Positions 13,492-27,641 of a stretch of 64,000 nucleotides of DNA are shown here, piece by piece (position 1 is the first letter of the stretch; the number at the start of each line of letters is the position of its first letter). The translations under genes were made by a program, and so were the position numbers. Under the pieces are notes generated by a model, which searched no databases, was not told where the DNA came from, and saw only the letters and a program-made list of their open reading frames with translations. This DNA is from Calliopsis andreniformis (Eukaryota > Arthropoda > Insecta > Hymenoptera > Andrenidae), in the NCBI RefSeq assembly GCF_051401765.1, contig NW_027480429.1, positions 10,730,157 through 10,794,156 on the forward strand, in the 5' to 3' direction.

Positions 13492-14092
13492 CCATCGTAT
13501 AAAATGAATAATTGCAAACTTTGTGAAAGTACTGGTCATTTCTACGTTCCGGGTGACCTAGGTTTCACTCTAGGGCGTTGTTCCACCAGATCGAATAGCT
13601 AGGGCCTTAGAAGTCAACGACAGAAGCATAAAATACAATATAAATACAACAGCTTTTCCATCGGATATAATGTATATTTGCAGTGTGAATGTAATTGTCA
13701 TTTCTACGTTCCGGGCAACCCAGGCATCACTCTAGGGTGTTGCTCCACGAGATCGAATAGTTACGGACTTAGAATTCAACGCCAGAAGCATAAAATACAA
13801 TATAAATACAACCGTTTTTCTATTGTATAGAACGAATAATTGCAACCAGTGTGAAAGTTATGGTCATTTCTACGTTCCAGGCAACCTAGGCTTCACTCTA
13901 GGGCGTTGCTCCACCAGATCGAATAGTTAGGGCCTTAGAAGTCAACGCCCGAAGCATAAAATGCAATAAAACTACAACAGTTTTTCCATCGCATAACAGG
14001 AATAATTCCAACCAGTGTGAAAGATGTGGTCATTTCTACGTTCCGGGCAACATAGGCTTCACTCTAGGGCGTTGCTCCACCAGATCGAATAG
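13492..14092. repeat. Local block copy A (11-monomer offset), contains a 4-bp-deleted monomer
   Basis: Repeated at 15,314-15,914, offset 1,822 bp. The block includes a distinctive monomer whose core reads GATATAATGTATATTTGC and then continues directly with AGTGTG, so four bases (ACCA of GCAACCAG) are missing at 13,680/13,681. The offset is 4 bp short of 11 x 166, in line with this deletion. Confidence 0.85.
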
Positions 14093-15313
14093 CTAGGGAC
14101 CTAGAATTCAACGCTAAAAGCATAAAATACAATAAAGATGCAACAGTTTTTCCATCGTATAACAGGAATAATTCCAACCAGTGTGAAGGTAACGGTCTGT
14201 CCTACGTTCCGGGCAACCTAGGCTTCACTCCAGGGCGTTGCTAAACCAGATCGAATAGATAGGACCTTAGAAGTCAACGCCCGAAACATAAAGAACACAA
14301 TAAATAGAACAGATTTTCCATTGTATTAAACGAATAATAGCAACCAGTGTGAAAGTTATGGTCATTTCTACGTTCCGTGCAACCTAGGCGTCACTCTAGG
14401 GCGTTGCTCCACAACATCGAATAGCTACGGCCTTAGAAGTCAACGCCAGAAGCATAAAATACAATATAAATGCAACAGCATTTCCATCGTATAAAGTGAA
14501 TAATTGCAAACAGTGTGAAAGTAATGGTCATTTCTACCTTCCGGGAAACCTGGCCTTCACCCTAGGGCGTGCTTCCACCAGGTCGAATAGTTACGGCCTT
14601 AGAACTCAACGCCAGAAGCATAAAATACAATATAAATATAACAACTCTTCCATCGTATAGAACGAATAATAGCAACCAGTGTGAAAGTTATGGTCATTTC
14701 TACGTTCCGGGCAACCTAGGCTTCACTCTAGGGCGTTGCTCCACCAGATCGAATAGTTAGGGACTAAGAAGTGAACGCCCGTAGCATGAAATGCACTAAA
14801 TATACAAGAGTTTTTCCATCGTATAACAGGAATAATTGCAACCAGTGTGAAAGTTATGGTCATTTCTACGTTCCAGGCAACCTAGGCTTCACTCTAGGGC
14901 GTTGCTCCACCAGATCGAATAGTTAGGGCCTTAGAAGTCAAGGCCCGAAGCATAAAATGCAATAAAACTACAACAGTTTTTCCATCGCATAACAGGAATA
15001 ATTCCAACCAGTTTGAAAGTGATGGTCATTTCTACGTTCCGGGCAACCTAGGCTTCACTCTAGGGCGTTGTTACACCAGATCGAATAGTTAGGGCCTTAG
15101 AAGTCAACGCCCGAAGCATAAAATGCAATAAAACTACAACAGTTTTTCCATCGCATAACAGGAATAATTCCAACCAGTTTGAAAGTGATCGTCATTTCTT
15201 CGTTCCGGGCAACCAAGGCTTCACTCTAGGGCGTTGTTACACCATATCGAATAGTTAGGGCCTAAGAAGTCACCGCCAGAAGGATAAATTACAATACAAG
15301 TACAACAGTTTTT

Positions 15314-15914
15314 CCATCGTATAAAATGAATAATTGCAAACTTTGTGAAAGTACTGGTCATTTCTACGTTCCGGGTGACCTAGGTTTCACTCTAGGGCGT
15401 TGTTCCACCAGATCGAATAGCTAGGGCCTTAGAAGTCAACGACAGAAGCATAAAATACAATATAAATACAACAGCTTTTCCATCGGATATAATGTATATT
15501 TGCAGTGTGAATGTAATTGTCATTTCTACGTTCCGGGCAACCCAGGCATCACTCTAGGGTGTTGCTCCACGAGATCGAATAGTTACGGACTTAGAATTCA
15601 ACGCCAGAAGCATAAAATACAATATAAATACAACCGTTTTTCCATTGTATAAAACGAATAATTGCAACCAGTGTGAAAGTTATGGTCATTTCTACGTTCC
15701 AGGCAACCTAGGCTTCACTCTAGAGCGTTGCTCCACCAGATCGAATAGTTAGGGCCTTAGAAGTCAACGCCCGAAGCATAAAATGCAATAAAACTACAAC
15801 AGTTTTTCCATCGCATAACAGGAATTATTCCAACCAGTGTGAAAGATGTGGTCATTTCTACGTTCCGGGCAACATAGGCTTCACTCTAGGGCGTTGCTCC
15901 ACCAGATCGAATAG
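15314..15914. repeat. Local block copy B (11-monomer offset)
   Basis: Matches 13,492-14,092, including the same 4-bp deletion (at 15,502/15,503) and the same ATAGGCTTC variant near the end, with only a few substitutions. A shared rare deletion shows common descent of the block, not independent mutation. Confidence 0.85.
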
Positions 15915-15994
15915 TTAGGGACTAAGAAGTGAACGCCCGTAGCATAAAATACAATATAAATGCAACAGCATTTCCATCGTATAAAATGAATAAT

Positions 15995-17940
15995 TGCAAA
16001 CAGTGTGAAAGTAATGGTCATTTCTACCTTCCGGGAAACATGGCCTTCACCCTAGGGCGTGCTTCCACCAGGTCGAATAGTTACGGCCTTAGAACTCAAC
16101 GCCAGAAGCATAAAATACAATATAAATATAACAACTCTTCCATCGTATAGAACGAATAATAGCAACCAGTGTGAAAGTTATGGTCATTTCTACGTTCCGG
16201 GCAACCTAGGCTTCACTCTAGGGCGTTGCTCCACCAGATCGAATAGTTAGGGACTAAGAAGTGAACGCCCGTAGCATGAAATGCACTAAATATACAAGAG
16301 TTTTTCCATCGTATAACAGGAATAATTGCAACCAGTGTGAAAGTGATGGTCATTTCTACGTTCCGGGCGACCTAGTCTTCAGTCTGGGGCGTTGTTCCAC
16401 CAGATCGAATAGTTAGGGCCTAAGAAGACAACGCCAGAAGCATAAAATACGATATAAATATAACAGTTTTTCCATCGTATAAAACGAATAATAGCAACCA
16501 GTGTGAAAGTAATGGTCATTTCTACGTTCCGGGCAACCTAGGCGTCACTCTAGGGCGTTGCTCCACCACATCGAATAGCTACGGCCTTAGAAGTCAACGC
16601 CAGAAGCATAAAATACAATATAAATACAACAGCATTTCCATCGTATAAAATGAATAATTGCAGACAGTGTGAAAGTAATGGTCATTTCTAGGTTCCGGGC
16701 AACCTAGGCTTCACTCTATGCGTTGCTCCACCCGACCGAATAGCTAGGGACTTAGAATTCAACGCTAAAAGCATAAAGTACAATAAAGATGCAACAGTTT
16801 TTCCATCGTATAACAGGAATAATTGCAACCAGTTTGAAAGTGATGGTCATTTCTACGTTCCGGGCAACCTAGGCTTCACTCTAGGGCGTTGCTCCACCAG
16901 ATTCAACAGTTAGGGCCTTAGAAGTCAACGCCCGAAGCATAAAATACAAAATAAATAGTACAGTTTTTGCATCGTATAAAACGAATAATTGATACCAGTG
17001 TGGAAGTTATGGTCATTTCCACGTTCCGGGCAGCCTAGGCTTCACTCCAGGGCGTTGCTCCACCAGATGGAATAGTTAGGGCCTTAGAAGTCAACGCCAG
17101 ATGCATAAAATACAATAAAGATGCAACAGTTTTTCCATCGTATGACAGGAATAATTGCAACCAGGTTGAAAGTAATGGTCATTTCTACGTTCCAGGCAAC
17201 GTAGGTTTCACTCTAGGGCGTTGATCCGCCAGAGGGAATAGTTAGGGCCTAAGGAGTCAACTCCAGAAGCATAAAATGCAATGTAAATACAACAGTTTTT
17301 CAATCGTATAAAACGAATAATTGCAACCAGTGTGAAAGTTATGGTCATTTCTACGTTCCGGGCAACCTAGGTTTCACTCTAGGGCGTCGCTCCAATAGGT
17401 CGAATAGCTAGGGACTTAGAATTCAACGCCAGAAGGATAAAATACAATATATGTACAACAGTTTTTTCATCGTATAAAATGCATACTTGCAAACATTGTG
17501 AAAGTTATGGTCATTTCTACTTTCCGGGCAACCTAGGCTTCACCCTAGGGCGCTGCTCCATCAGATTGAATAGTTAGGGCCTTAGAACTCAATGCCCGAA
17601 GCATAAAATGCAATAAAAGTACAACAGATCCTCCATCATATAACAGGAATAATTGCAACCAGCTTGAATGTGATGGTCATTTCTACGTTCCGGGCAACCA
17701 AGGCTTCACTCTAGGGCGTTGTCACACCAGATCGAATAGCTACGACCTTAGAAGTCAAAGCCAGAGGCAGAAAATACAATAAAAGTGCAACAGTTTTTCC
17801 ACCGTATAGCATGGCTAATTGCAACCAGTGCGAAAGTAATGATCATTTCGACGTTTCGGGCAACCTAGGCTTCACTCTAGGGCGCTGCTCCACCAGATCG
17901 AATAGCTAGGGACTTAGAATTCAACGCTAAAAGCATAAAG
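15995..17940. repeat. Central-domain block, copy A (29-monomer offset)
   Basis: About 1.95 kb repeated at 20,808-22,753, offset 4,813 bp (29 monomers). Shared rare features include the shortened TCTATGCGTTG monomer near 16,715, the TTGATCCGCCAGAGGG variant and the ACCGTATAGCATGGC variant. The second half, from 16,858, also belongs to a still longer copy at 29,474-31,581. Confidence 0.88.
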
Positions 17941-18965
17941 TACAATACAGATGCAACAGCTTTTCCATCGTATAACAGGAATAATTGCAACCAGTGTGAA
18001 GGTAACGGTCTGTCCTACGTTCCGGGCAACCTCGGCTTCACTCCAGGGCGTTGCTAAATCAGATCGAATAGATAGGATCTTATAAGTAAACGCCCGAAGC
18101 ATAAAGTACAAAATAAATAGAACAGATTTTCCAATGTATAAAACGACTAATAGCAACCAGTGAGAAAGTTAAGGTCATTTCTACGTTCCGGGCAACCTAG
18201 GCTTCACTCTAAGGCGTTGCACCACCAGATCGAATAGTTAGGGCCTTAGAAGTCAACGCCAGAAGCATAAAAAACAATATAAATACAACAACTTTTCCAT
18301 CCTATAACAGGAATAATAGCAACCAGTGTGAAAGGTATGATCATTTCGACGTTTCGGGTATCCTAGACTTAACTCAGAGGCGTTGCTCCACCAGATAGAA
18401 GGGTTAGGGCCTTTGAAATCAACGCCAGAAGCATAAACAACAAAATAAATACAACAGCCTTTACATCGTATAAAACGAATAATTGCAACCTGTGTGAAGG
18501 TTATGGCCATATCTATGTTCCGGGCAACATAGGCTTCACTGTAGGGTGTTGCTCCACCAGATCGAATGGGTAGGGCCATAGAAGTCAACGCCCGAAACAT
18601 AAAATACAATATAAATACAACAGTTTGTCCATTGTATAAAACGAATACTTGCAAACATTGTGAAAGTTATGGTCATTTCTACGTTCCAGGCAACCTAGGC
18701 TTCACCCTAGGGCGTTGTTCCACCAGATCGTATAGGTAGGGCCTAAGAAGTCAACGCCATAAGAATAAAATACAATATAAATATAACAGTTTTTCCATCG
18801 TATAAAACGAATAATATCAACCAGTGTGAAAGTTATGGTCATTTCTACGTTCCGGGCGACCTAGTCTTCAGTCTGGGGCGTTGTTTCACCAGATCGAATA
18901 GTTAGGGCCTAAGAAGTCAACGCCAGAAGCATAAAATACAATATAAATATAACAGTTTTTCCATC
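16858..18965. repeat. Central-domain block, copy A (76-monomer offset)
   Basis: About 2.1 kb that recurs at 29,474-31,581, offset 12,616 bp or 76 monomers. It carries the TTCAACAG variant, the CAGAGGCGTTG diverged monomer and the GCCTTTACATCG variant. Parts recur again at 26,309 and 33,443, so this stretch is the most copied segment of the central domain. Confidence 0.86.
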
Positions 18966-19507
18966 GTATAAAACGTATAATAGCAACCAGTGTGAAAGTT
19001 ATGGTCATTTCAACGTTCCGGGCTTCCTAGGCTTCACTCTATGGCGTTGCTCCACCACATCGAATAGCTACGGCTTTAGAAGTCAACGCCTGAAGCATAA
19101 AATGCAATAAAAATACAACAGTTTTTTCATCGTATAACAGGAATAATTGCAACAAGCGTGAAGGTAATGGTCATTTCTGCGTTCCGGGCAACCTAGGCTT
19201 CACCCTAGGGCGTTGTTCCACCAAATCGAATAGTTAGGGCCTAAGAAGTGAACGCCAGAAGCATAAAATACAATATAAATACAACAGTTTTTCCATCATA
19301 TAAAACGAATAATTGCAACCAGGATGAAAGTTATGGTCATTTCTACTTTCCGGGCAACCTAGGCTTCACCCTAGGGCGCTGCTCCAACAGATTGATTAGT
19401 CAGGGCCTTAGAAGTCAATGCCCGAAGCATAGAATGCAATAAACGTACAACAGTTCTTCCATCATATAACAGGAATAATTGCAACCAGTGTGAAAGTAAT
19501 GGTCATT
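18175..19507. repeat. Diverged-monomer block, copy 1
   Basis: Eight monomers repeated at 26,309-27,641 (offset 8,134 bp, 49 monomers). Its middle holds the most aberrant monomers of the array: one reading GTTTCGGGTATCCTAGACTT followed by CAGAGGCGTTG and AGAAGGGTTAGGGCC, and one with GCCTTTACATCG. The CCTAGG dyad is broken in the first. Four copies of this pair exist (about 18.3, 26.5, 31.0 and 34.1 kb), so although diverged it has been amplified. Confidence 0.85.
19354..19375. other. CCTAGG dyad, fully paired form
   Basis: In many monomers the loop-proximal T of the right arm is C, giving CCTAGG-CTTCAC-CCTAGG. The arms here are 19,358-19,363 and 19,370-19,375, a perfect 6-bp stem with a 6-base loop. 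The two forms differ by T/C opposite G, a change that keeps pairing in RNA. Confidence 0.78.
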
Positions 19508-20807
19508 TCTACGTTCCGGGTAACCTAGGGTTCACTGTAGGGCGTTGCTCCACCAGATCGAATAGTTAGGGCCTTAGAAGTCCACGCCAGAAGAATAAAA
19601 TACGATAAAGATGCAACAGTTTTTCCATCGTATAAAACGAATAATTGCAACCAGTGTGAAATTTATGGTCATTCCTACATTCCGAGCAACCTAGACTTCA
19701 CTCTAGAGCGTTTCTCCACCAGATCGAATAGTTAGGTCCTTAGAAGTCAACGCCAGAAGCATAAAATACGATATAAATACAACAGTTTGTCCATCGTAGA
19801 AAAGGAATATTTGCAACCAGTGCGAAAGTTATGGTCATTTCTGCGTTCCGGGCAACCTAGGCTTCACTCTAGGGCGTTGCTCCACCAGATTCAACAGTTA
19901 GGGCCTTAGAAGTCAACGCCCGAAGCATAAAATACAAAATAAATAGTACAGTTTTTGCATCGTATAAAACGAATAATTGCTACCAGTGTGGAAGTTATGG
20001 TCATTTCCACGTTCCGGGTAACCTAGGCTTCACTCTAGGCCGTTGCTCCACCAGATCGAATAGTTAGGTCCTTAGAAGTCCACGCCAGAAGCATAAAATA
20101 CGATAAAGATGCAACAATTTTTCCATCGTATAAAACGAATAATTGCAACCAGTGTGAAATTTATGGTCATTCCTACATTCCGAGCAACCTAGGCTTCACT
20201 CTAGGGTGTTGCTCCACCACATAGAATAGATAGGGCCTTAGCAGTCAACGCACGAAGCATAAAATACAAAATAAATAGTACAGTTTTTCCATCGTATTAA
20301 ACGAATAATTTATACCAGTGTGGAAGTTTTGGACACTTCTACTTTCCGTGCAACCTGGGCTTCACCCTAGGGCGTTGTTCCACCAGATGGAATAGATTGG
20401 GCCTAAGAAGTCAACGCCAGAACCATAAAATACGATATAAATACAGCAGCTTTTCCATCGTATAAAACGAATAATTGCAACCAGCGTGATAGTTATGCTC
20501 ATTTCTACGTACCGTGCAACCTAGGCATCACCCTAGGGCGTTGCTCCAACAGATTGAATAGTTAGGGCCTTAAAAGTCAATGCCCGGAGCATAAAATGCA
20601 ATACAAATACAACAGTTTTTCCATCGTATAACAGGAATAATTGCAACCAGTGTGAATGTAATGGTCGTTTCTACGTTCCGGGCAACCTAGGATTCACTCT
20701 AAGGCGTTGCTCCAACACATTGAATAGTTAGGGCCTTACAAGTCAATGCCCGAAGCATAAAATGCAATAAAAATACAACAGTGTTTCCATCATATAACGG
20801 GAATAAT

Positions 20808-22753
20808 TGCAAACAGTGTGAAAGTAATGGTCATTTCTACCTTCCGGGAAAACTGGCCTTCACCCTAGGGCGTGCTTCCACCAGGTCGAATAGTTACGGC
20901 CTTAGAACTCAACGCCAGAAGCATAAAATACAATATAAATATAACAACTCTTCCATCGTATAGAACGAATAATAGCAACCAGTGTGAAAGTTATGGTCAT
21001 TTCTACGTTCCGGGCAACCTAGGCTTCACTCTAGGGCGTTGCTCCACCAGATCGAATAGTTAGGGACTAAGAAGTGAACGCCCGTAGCATGAAATGCACT
21101 AAATATACAAGAGTTTTTCCATCGTATAACAGGAATAATTGCAACCAGTGTGAAAGTGATGGTCATTTCTACGTTCCGGGCGACCTAGTCTTCAGTCTGG
21201 GGCGTTGTTCCACCAGATCGAATAGTTAGGGCCTAAGAAGACAACGCCAGAAGCATAAAATACGATATAAATATAACAGTTTTTCCATCGTATAAAACGA
21301 ATAATAGCAACCAGTGTGAAAGTAATGGTCATTTCTACGTTCCGGGCAACCTAGGCGTCACTCTAGGGCGTTGCTCCACCACATCGAATAGCTACGGCCT
21401 TAGAAGTCAACGCCAGAAGCATAAAATACAATATAAATACAACAGCATTTCCATCGTATAAAATGAATAATTGCAGACAGTGTGAAAGTAATGGTCGTTT
21501 CTACGTTCCGGGCAACCTAGGCTTCACTCTATGCGTTGCTCCACCCGACCGACTAGCTAGGGACTTAGAATTCAACACTAAAAGCATAAAGTACAATAAA
21601 GATGCAACAGTTTTTCCATCGTATAACAGGAATAATTGCAACCAGTTTGAAAGTGATGGTCATTTCTACGTTCCGGGCAACCTAGGCTTCACTCTAGGGC
21701 GTTGCTCCACCAGATTCAACAGTTAGGGCCTTAGAAGTCAACGCCCGAAGCATAAAATACAAAATAAATAGTACAGTTTTTGCATCGTATAAAACGAATA
21801 ATTGATACCAGTGTGGAAGTTATGGTCATTTCCACGTTCCGGGCAGCCTAGGCTTCACTCTAGGGCGTTGCTCCACCAGATGGAATAGTTAGGGCCTTAG
21901 AAGTCAACGCCAGATGCATAAAATACAATAAAGATGCAACAGTTTTTCCATCGTATGACAGGAATAATTGCAACCAGGTTGAAAGTAATGGTCATTTCTA
22001 TGTTCCAGGCAACGTAGGTTTCACTCTAGGGCGTTGATCCGCCAGAGGGAATAGTTAGGGCCTAAGGAGTCAACTCCAGAAGCATAAAATGCAATGTAAA
22101 TACAACAGTTTTTCAATCGTATAAAACGAATAATTGCAACCAGTGTGAAAGTTATGGTCATTTCTACGTTCCGGGCAACCTAGGTTTCACTCTAGGGCGT
22201 CGCTGCAATAGGTCGAATAGCTAGGGACTTAGAATTCAACGCCAGAAGGATAAAATACAATATATGTACAAAAGTTTTTTCATCGTATAAAATGCATACT
22301 TGCAAACATTGTGAAAGTTATGGTCATTTCTACTTTCCGGGCAACCTAGGCTTCACCCTAGGGCGCTGCTCCATCAGATTGAATAGTTAGGGCCTTAGAA
22401 CTCAATGCCCGAAGCATAAAATGCAATAAAAGTACAACAGATCTTCCATCATATAACAGGAATAATTGCAACCAGCTTGAATGTGATGGTCATTTCTACG
22501 TTCCGGGCAACCAAGGCTTCACTCTAGGGCGTTGTCACACCTGATCGAATAGCTACGACCTTAGAAGTCAAAGCCAGAGGCAGAAAATACAATAAAAGTG
22601 CAACAGTTTTTCCACCGTATAGCATGGCTAATTGCAACCAGTGCGAAAGTAATGATCATTTCGACGTTTCGGGCAACCTAGGCTTCACTCTAGGGCGCTG
22701 CTCCACCAGATCGAATAGCTAGGGACTTAGAATTCAACGCTAAAAGCATAAAA
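20808..22753. repeat. Central-domain block, copy B (29-monomer offset)
   Basis: Near-identical to 15,995-17,940. Differences seen by eye are few, such as CACCTGATCG for CACCAGATCG near 22,540 and AAAAG for CAACAG near 22,270. The left edge follows a CATATAACGGGAATAATTGC core and the right edge lies in AAAGCATAAA, both inside sequence shared by many monomers. Confidence 0.88.
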
Positions 22754-25221
22754 TACGATAAAGATGCAACAATTTTTCCATCGTATAAAACGAATAATTG
22801 CAACCAGTGTGAAATTTATGGTCATTCCTACATTCCGAGCAACCTAGGCTTCACTCTAGGGCGTTGCTCCACCACATAGAATAGATAGGGCCTTAGCAGT
22901 CAACGCACGAAGCATAAAATACAAAATAAATAGTACAGTTTTTCCATCGTATTAAACGAATAATTTATACCAGTGTGGAAGTTATGGACATTTCTACTTT
23001 CCGTGCAACCTGGTCTTCACCCTAGGGCGTTGTTCCACCAGATGGAATAGATTGGGCCTAAGAAGTCAACGCCAGAACCATAAAATACGATATAAATACA
23101 GCAGCTTTTCCATCGTATAAAACGAATAATTGCGACCAGCGTCATAGTTATGCTCATTTCTACGTACCGGGCAACCTAGGCATCACCCTAGGGCGTTGCT
23201 CCAACAGATTGAATAGTTAGGGCCTTAAAAGTCAATGCCCGGAGTATAAAATGCAATACAAATACAACAGTTTTTCCATCGTATAACAGGAATAATTGCA
23301 ACCAGTGTGAATGTAATGGTCGTTTCTACGTTCCGGGCAACCTAGGATTCACTCTAGGGCGTTGCTCCAACACATTGAATAGTTAGGGCCTTACAAGTCA
23401 ATGCCCGAAGCATAAAATGCAATAAAAATACAACAGTGTTTCCATCATATAACGCGAATAATTGCAAACAGTTTGAAAGTGATGGCCATTTCTACGTTCC
23501 AGGGAACCTAGGCTTCACTCTAGGGCGTTGTTCCACCACATCGAACAGTTAAGCCCTAAGAAGTCAACGCCAGAAGCATAAAATACTATATAAATACAAC
23601 AGTTTTACCATCATATAAAACGGATAATTGCAACCAGGATGAAAGTTATGGTCATTTCTACGTTCCGGGCTTCGTAGGCTTCACTCCATTGCGTTGCTCC
23701 ACCACATCGAATAGCTACGGCCTTAGAAGTCAACGCCTGAAGCATAAAATGCAATAAAAATGCCACAGTTTTTTCACTGTATAACAGGAATAATTGCAAC
23801 AAGCGTGAAGGTAATGGTCATTTCTGCGTTCCGGGCAACCTAGGCTTCACCCTAGGGCGTTGTTCCACCAAATCGAATAGTTAGGGCCTAAGAACTGAAC
23901 GCCAGAAGCATAAAATACAATATAAATACAACAGTTTTACCATCATATAAAACGAATAATTGCAACCAGGATGAAAGCTATGGTCATTTCTACTTTCCGG
24001 GCAACCTAGGCTTCACCCTAGGGCGCTGCTCCAACAGATTGATTAGTTAGGGCCTTAGAAGTCAATGCCCGAAGCATAAAATGCAATATAAGTACAACAG
24101 TTCTTCCATCATATAAAAGGAATAATTGCAACCAGTGTGAAAGTAATGGTCATTTCCATGTTCCCGGCAACCTAGGCTTCACTCTAGGGCGTTGCTCCAC
24201 CTGATCGAATAGTTAGGGCCTTAGAAGTCAACGCCAGAAGCCTAAAATACAATAAAGATGCAACAGTTTTTCCATAGTATAAAACGAATAATTGCAAACA
24301 GTCTGAAAGTAATGGCCACTTCTACGTTCCAGGCAACCTAGGCATCACCCTAGGGCGTTGTTCCACCAGATCGAATAGGTAGGGCCTAGGAAGTCAACGC
24401 CATAAGAATAAAATACAATATAAATATAACAGTTTTTCCATCGTATAAAACGAATAATAGCAACCAGTGTGAAGGTTATGGTCATTTCAACGTTCCGGGC
24501 AATCTAGGCTTCACTCTAATGGCGTTGCTCCACCAGATCAATCAGTTAGGGCCTTAGAAGTCACCGCCCGAAGCATAAAATACAAAATAAATAGAACAGT
24601 TTTTCCATTGTATAAAACGAATAATTGCTACCAGTGTAAAAGATATGGTCATTTCTACGTTCCGGGCAACCTAGGCTTCACTCTAGGGCGTTGCTCCACC
24701 AGATCGAATAGTTAGGGCCTAAGAAGTCAACGCCAGAAGCATAAAATACAATATAAATATAACAGTTTTTCCATCGCATAAAACGAATAATAGCAACCAG
24801 TGTGAAAGTTATGGTCATTTCTACGTTCCGGGCTTCCTAGGCTTCACTCTATGGCGTTGCTCCACCACATCGAATAGCTACGGCCTTAGAAGTCAACGCC
24901 TGAAGCATAAAACACGATATAAATACAACAGTTTGTCCATCGTATAAAACGAATAATAGCAACCAGTGTGAAAGTTATGGTCATTTCTACGTTCCGGGCG
25001 ACCTAGTCTTCAGTCTGGGGCGTTGTTCCACCAGATCGAATAGTTAGGGGCTAAGAAGTCAACGCCAGAAGCATAAAATACAATATAAATATAACAGTTT
25101 TTCCATCGTATAAAACGAATAATAGCAACCAGTGTGAAAGTTATGGTCATTTCTAAGTTCCGGGCTTCCTAGGCTTCACTCTATGGCGTTGCTCCACCAC
25201 ATCGAATAGCTACGGCCTTAG

Positions 25222-26208
25222 AAGTCAACGCCTGAAGCATAAAATGCAATAAAAATACAACAGTTTTTTCACCGTATAACAGGAATAATTGCAACATGCG
25301 TGAAGGTAATGGTCATTTCTGCGTTCCGGGCAACCTAGGCTTCACCCTAGGGCGTTTTTCCACCAAATCGAATAGTTAGGGCCTAAGAAGTGAACGCCAG
25401 AAGCATAAAATACAATATAAATACAGCAGTTTTACCATCATATAAAACGAATAATTGCAACCAGGATGAAAGTTATGGTCATTTCTACTTTCCGGGCAAC
25501 CTAGGCTTCACCCTAGCGCGCTGCTCCAACAGATTGATTAGTTAGGGCCTTAGAAGTCAATGCCCGAAGCATGAAATGCAATAAAAGTACAACAGTTCTT
25601 CCATCATATAACAGGAATAATTGCAAACAGTGTGAAAGTAATGGTCATTTCCATGTTCCCGGCAACCTAGGCTTCACTCTAGGGCGTTGCTCCACCTGAT
25701 CGAATAGTTAGGGCCTTAGAAGTCAACGCCAGAAACCTAAAATACAATAAAGATGCAACAGTTTTTCCATAGTATAAAACGAATAATTGCAAACAGTCTG
25801 AAAGTAATGGTCATTTCTACGTTCCAGGCAACCTAGGCTTCACCCTAGGGCGTTGTTCCACCAGATCGAATAGGTAGGGCCTAAGAAGTCAACGCCATAA
25901 GAATAAAATACAATATAAATATAACAGTTTTTCCATCGTATAAAACGAATAATAGCAACCAGTGTGAAGGTTATGGTCATTTCAACGTTCCGGGCAACCT
26001 AGGCTTCACTCTAGGGCGTTGCTCCACCAGATCAATCAGTTAGGGCCTTAGAAGTCAACGCCCGAAGCATAAAATACAAAATAAATAGAACAGTTTTTCC
26101 GTTGTATAAAACGAATAATTGCTACTAGTGTAAAAGCTATGGTCATATCTACGTTCCGGGCAACCTAGGCTTCACTCTAGGGCGTTGCTCCACCAGATCG
26201 AATAGTTA
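25222..26208. repeat. 19-monomer-offset block, copy A
   Basis: About 1 kb repeated at 28,376-29,362, offset 3,154 bp. Shared rare variants are TTTTTCCACCAAATCG, CTAGCGCGCTGCTCC, GAAACCTAAAATAC and a TTGCTACTAGTG core, which rule out chance similarity between ordinary monomers. Confidence 0.87.
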
Positions 26209-26308
26209 GGGCCTTAGAAGTCCACGCCAAAAGCGTAAAGTACGATAAAGATGCAACAGTTTTTCGATAGTATAACAGGAATAATTCCAACCAGTTTGAT
26301 AGTGATGG

Positions 26309-27641
26309 TCATTTCTACGTTCCGGGCAACCTAGGCTTCACTCTAGGGCGTTGCACCACCAGATCGAATAGTTAGGGCCTTAGAAGTCAACGCCAGAAGC
26401 ATAAAAAACAATATAAATACAACAACTTTTCGATCGTATAACAGGAATAATAGCAACCAGTGTGAAAGGTATGATCGTTTCGACGTTTCGGGTATCCTAG
26501 ACTTAACTCAGAGGCGTTGCTCCACCAGATAGAAGGGTTAGGGCCTTTGAAATCAACGCCAGAAGCATAAACAACAAAATAAATACAACAGCCTTTACAT
26601 CGTATAAAACGAATAATTGCAACCTGTGTGAAGGTTATGGTCATATCTATGTTCCGGGCAACATAGGCTTCGCTGTAGGGTGTTGCTCCACCAGATCGAA
26701 TGGGTAGGGCCATAGAAGTCAACGCCCGAAACATAAAATACAATATAAATACAACAGTTTGTCCATTGTATAAAACGAATACTTGCAAACATTGTGAAAG
26801 TTATGGTCATTTCTACGTTCCAGGCAACCTAGGCTTCACCCTAGGGCGTTGTTCCACCAGATCGAATAGGTAGGGCCTAAGAAGTCAACGCCATAAGAAT
26901 AAAATACAATATAAATATAACAGTTTTTCCATCGTATAAAACGAATAATATCAACCAGTGTGAAAGTTATGGTCATTTCTACGTTCCGGGCGACCTAGTC
27001 TTCAGTCTGGGGCGTTGTTCCACCAGATCGAATAGTTAGGGCCTAAGAAGTCAACGCCAGAAGCATAAAATACAATATAAATATAACAGTTTTTCCATCG
27101 TATAAAACGAATAATAGCAACCAGTGTGAAAGTTATGGTCATTTCAACGTTCCGGGCTTCCTAGGCTTCACTCTATGGCGTTGCTCCACCACATCGAATA
27201 GCTACGGCCTTAGAAGCCAACGCCTGAAGCATAAAATGCAATAAAAATACAACAGTTTTTTCACCGTATAACAGGAATAATTGCAACAAGCGTGAAGGTA
27301 ATGGTCATTTCTGCGTTCCGGGCAACCTAGGCTTCACCCTAGGGCGTTGTTCCACCAAATCGAATAGTTAGGGCCTAAGAAGTGAACGCCAGAAGCATAA
27401 AATACAATATAAATACAACAGTTTTTCCATCATATAAAACGAATAATTGCAACCAGGATGAAAGTTATGGTCATTTCTACTTTCCGGGCAACCTAGGCTT
27501 CACCCTAGGGCGCTGCTCCAACAGATTGATTAGTCAGGGCCTTAGAAGTCAATGCCCGAAGCATAAAATGCAATAAACGTACAACAGTTCTTCCATCATA
27601 TAACAGGAATAATTGCAACCAGTGTGAAAGTAATGGTCATT
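26309..27641. repeat. Diverged-monomer block, copy 2
   Basis: Matches 18,175-19,507 at 49 monomers' distance. Small differences include GATCGTTTCG for GATCATTTCG near 26,475 and CACCGTATAAC for CATCGTATAAC near 27,262. The end of the match is set by TTCCATGTTCC here against TTCTACGTTCC in the partner. Confidence 0.85.

Larger units (their letters stand above)
9582..15995. repeat. Mosaic satellite segment without one dominant period
   Basis: This segment is pure 166-bp satellite built of patches with different partners. Positions 10,061-10,440 match 5,912-6,291 (25 monomers away). Positions 10,880-12,567 match 5,735-7,422 (31 monomers). Positions 11,966-12,752 match 8,980-9,766 (18 monomers). 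Positions 14,395-14,854 match 12,739-13,198 (about 10 monomers), and 15,314-15,914 match 13,492-14,092 (11 monomers). The overlap of several periods suggests repeated local exchange after the 15-mer next door was formed. No gene or foreign insert is present. Confidence 0.8.
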
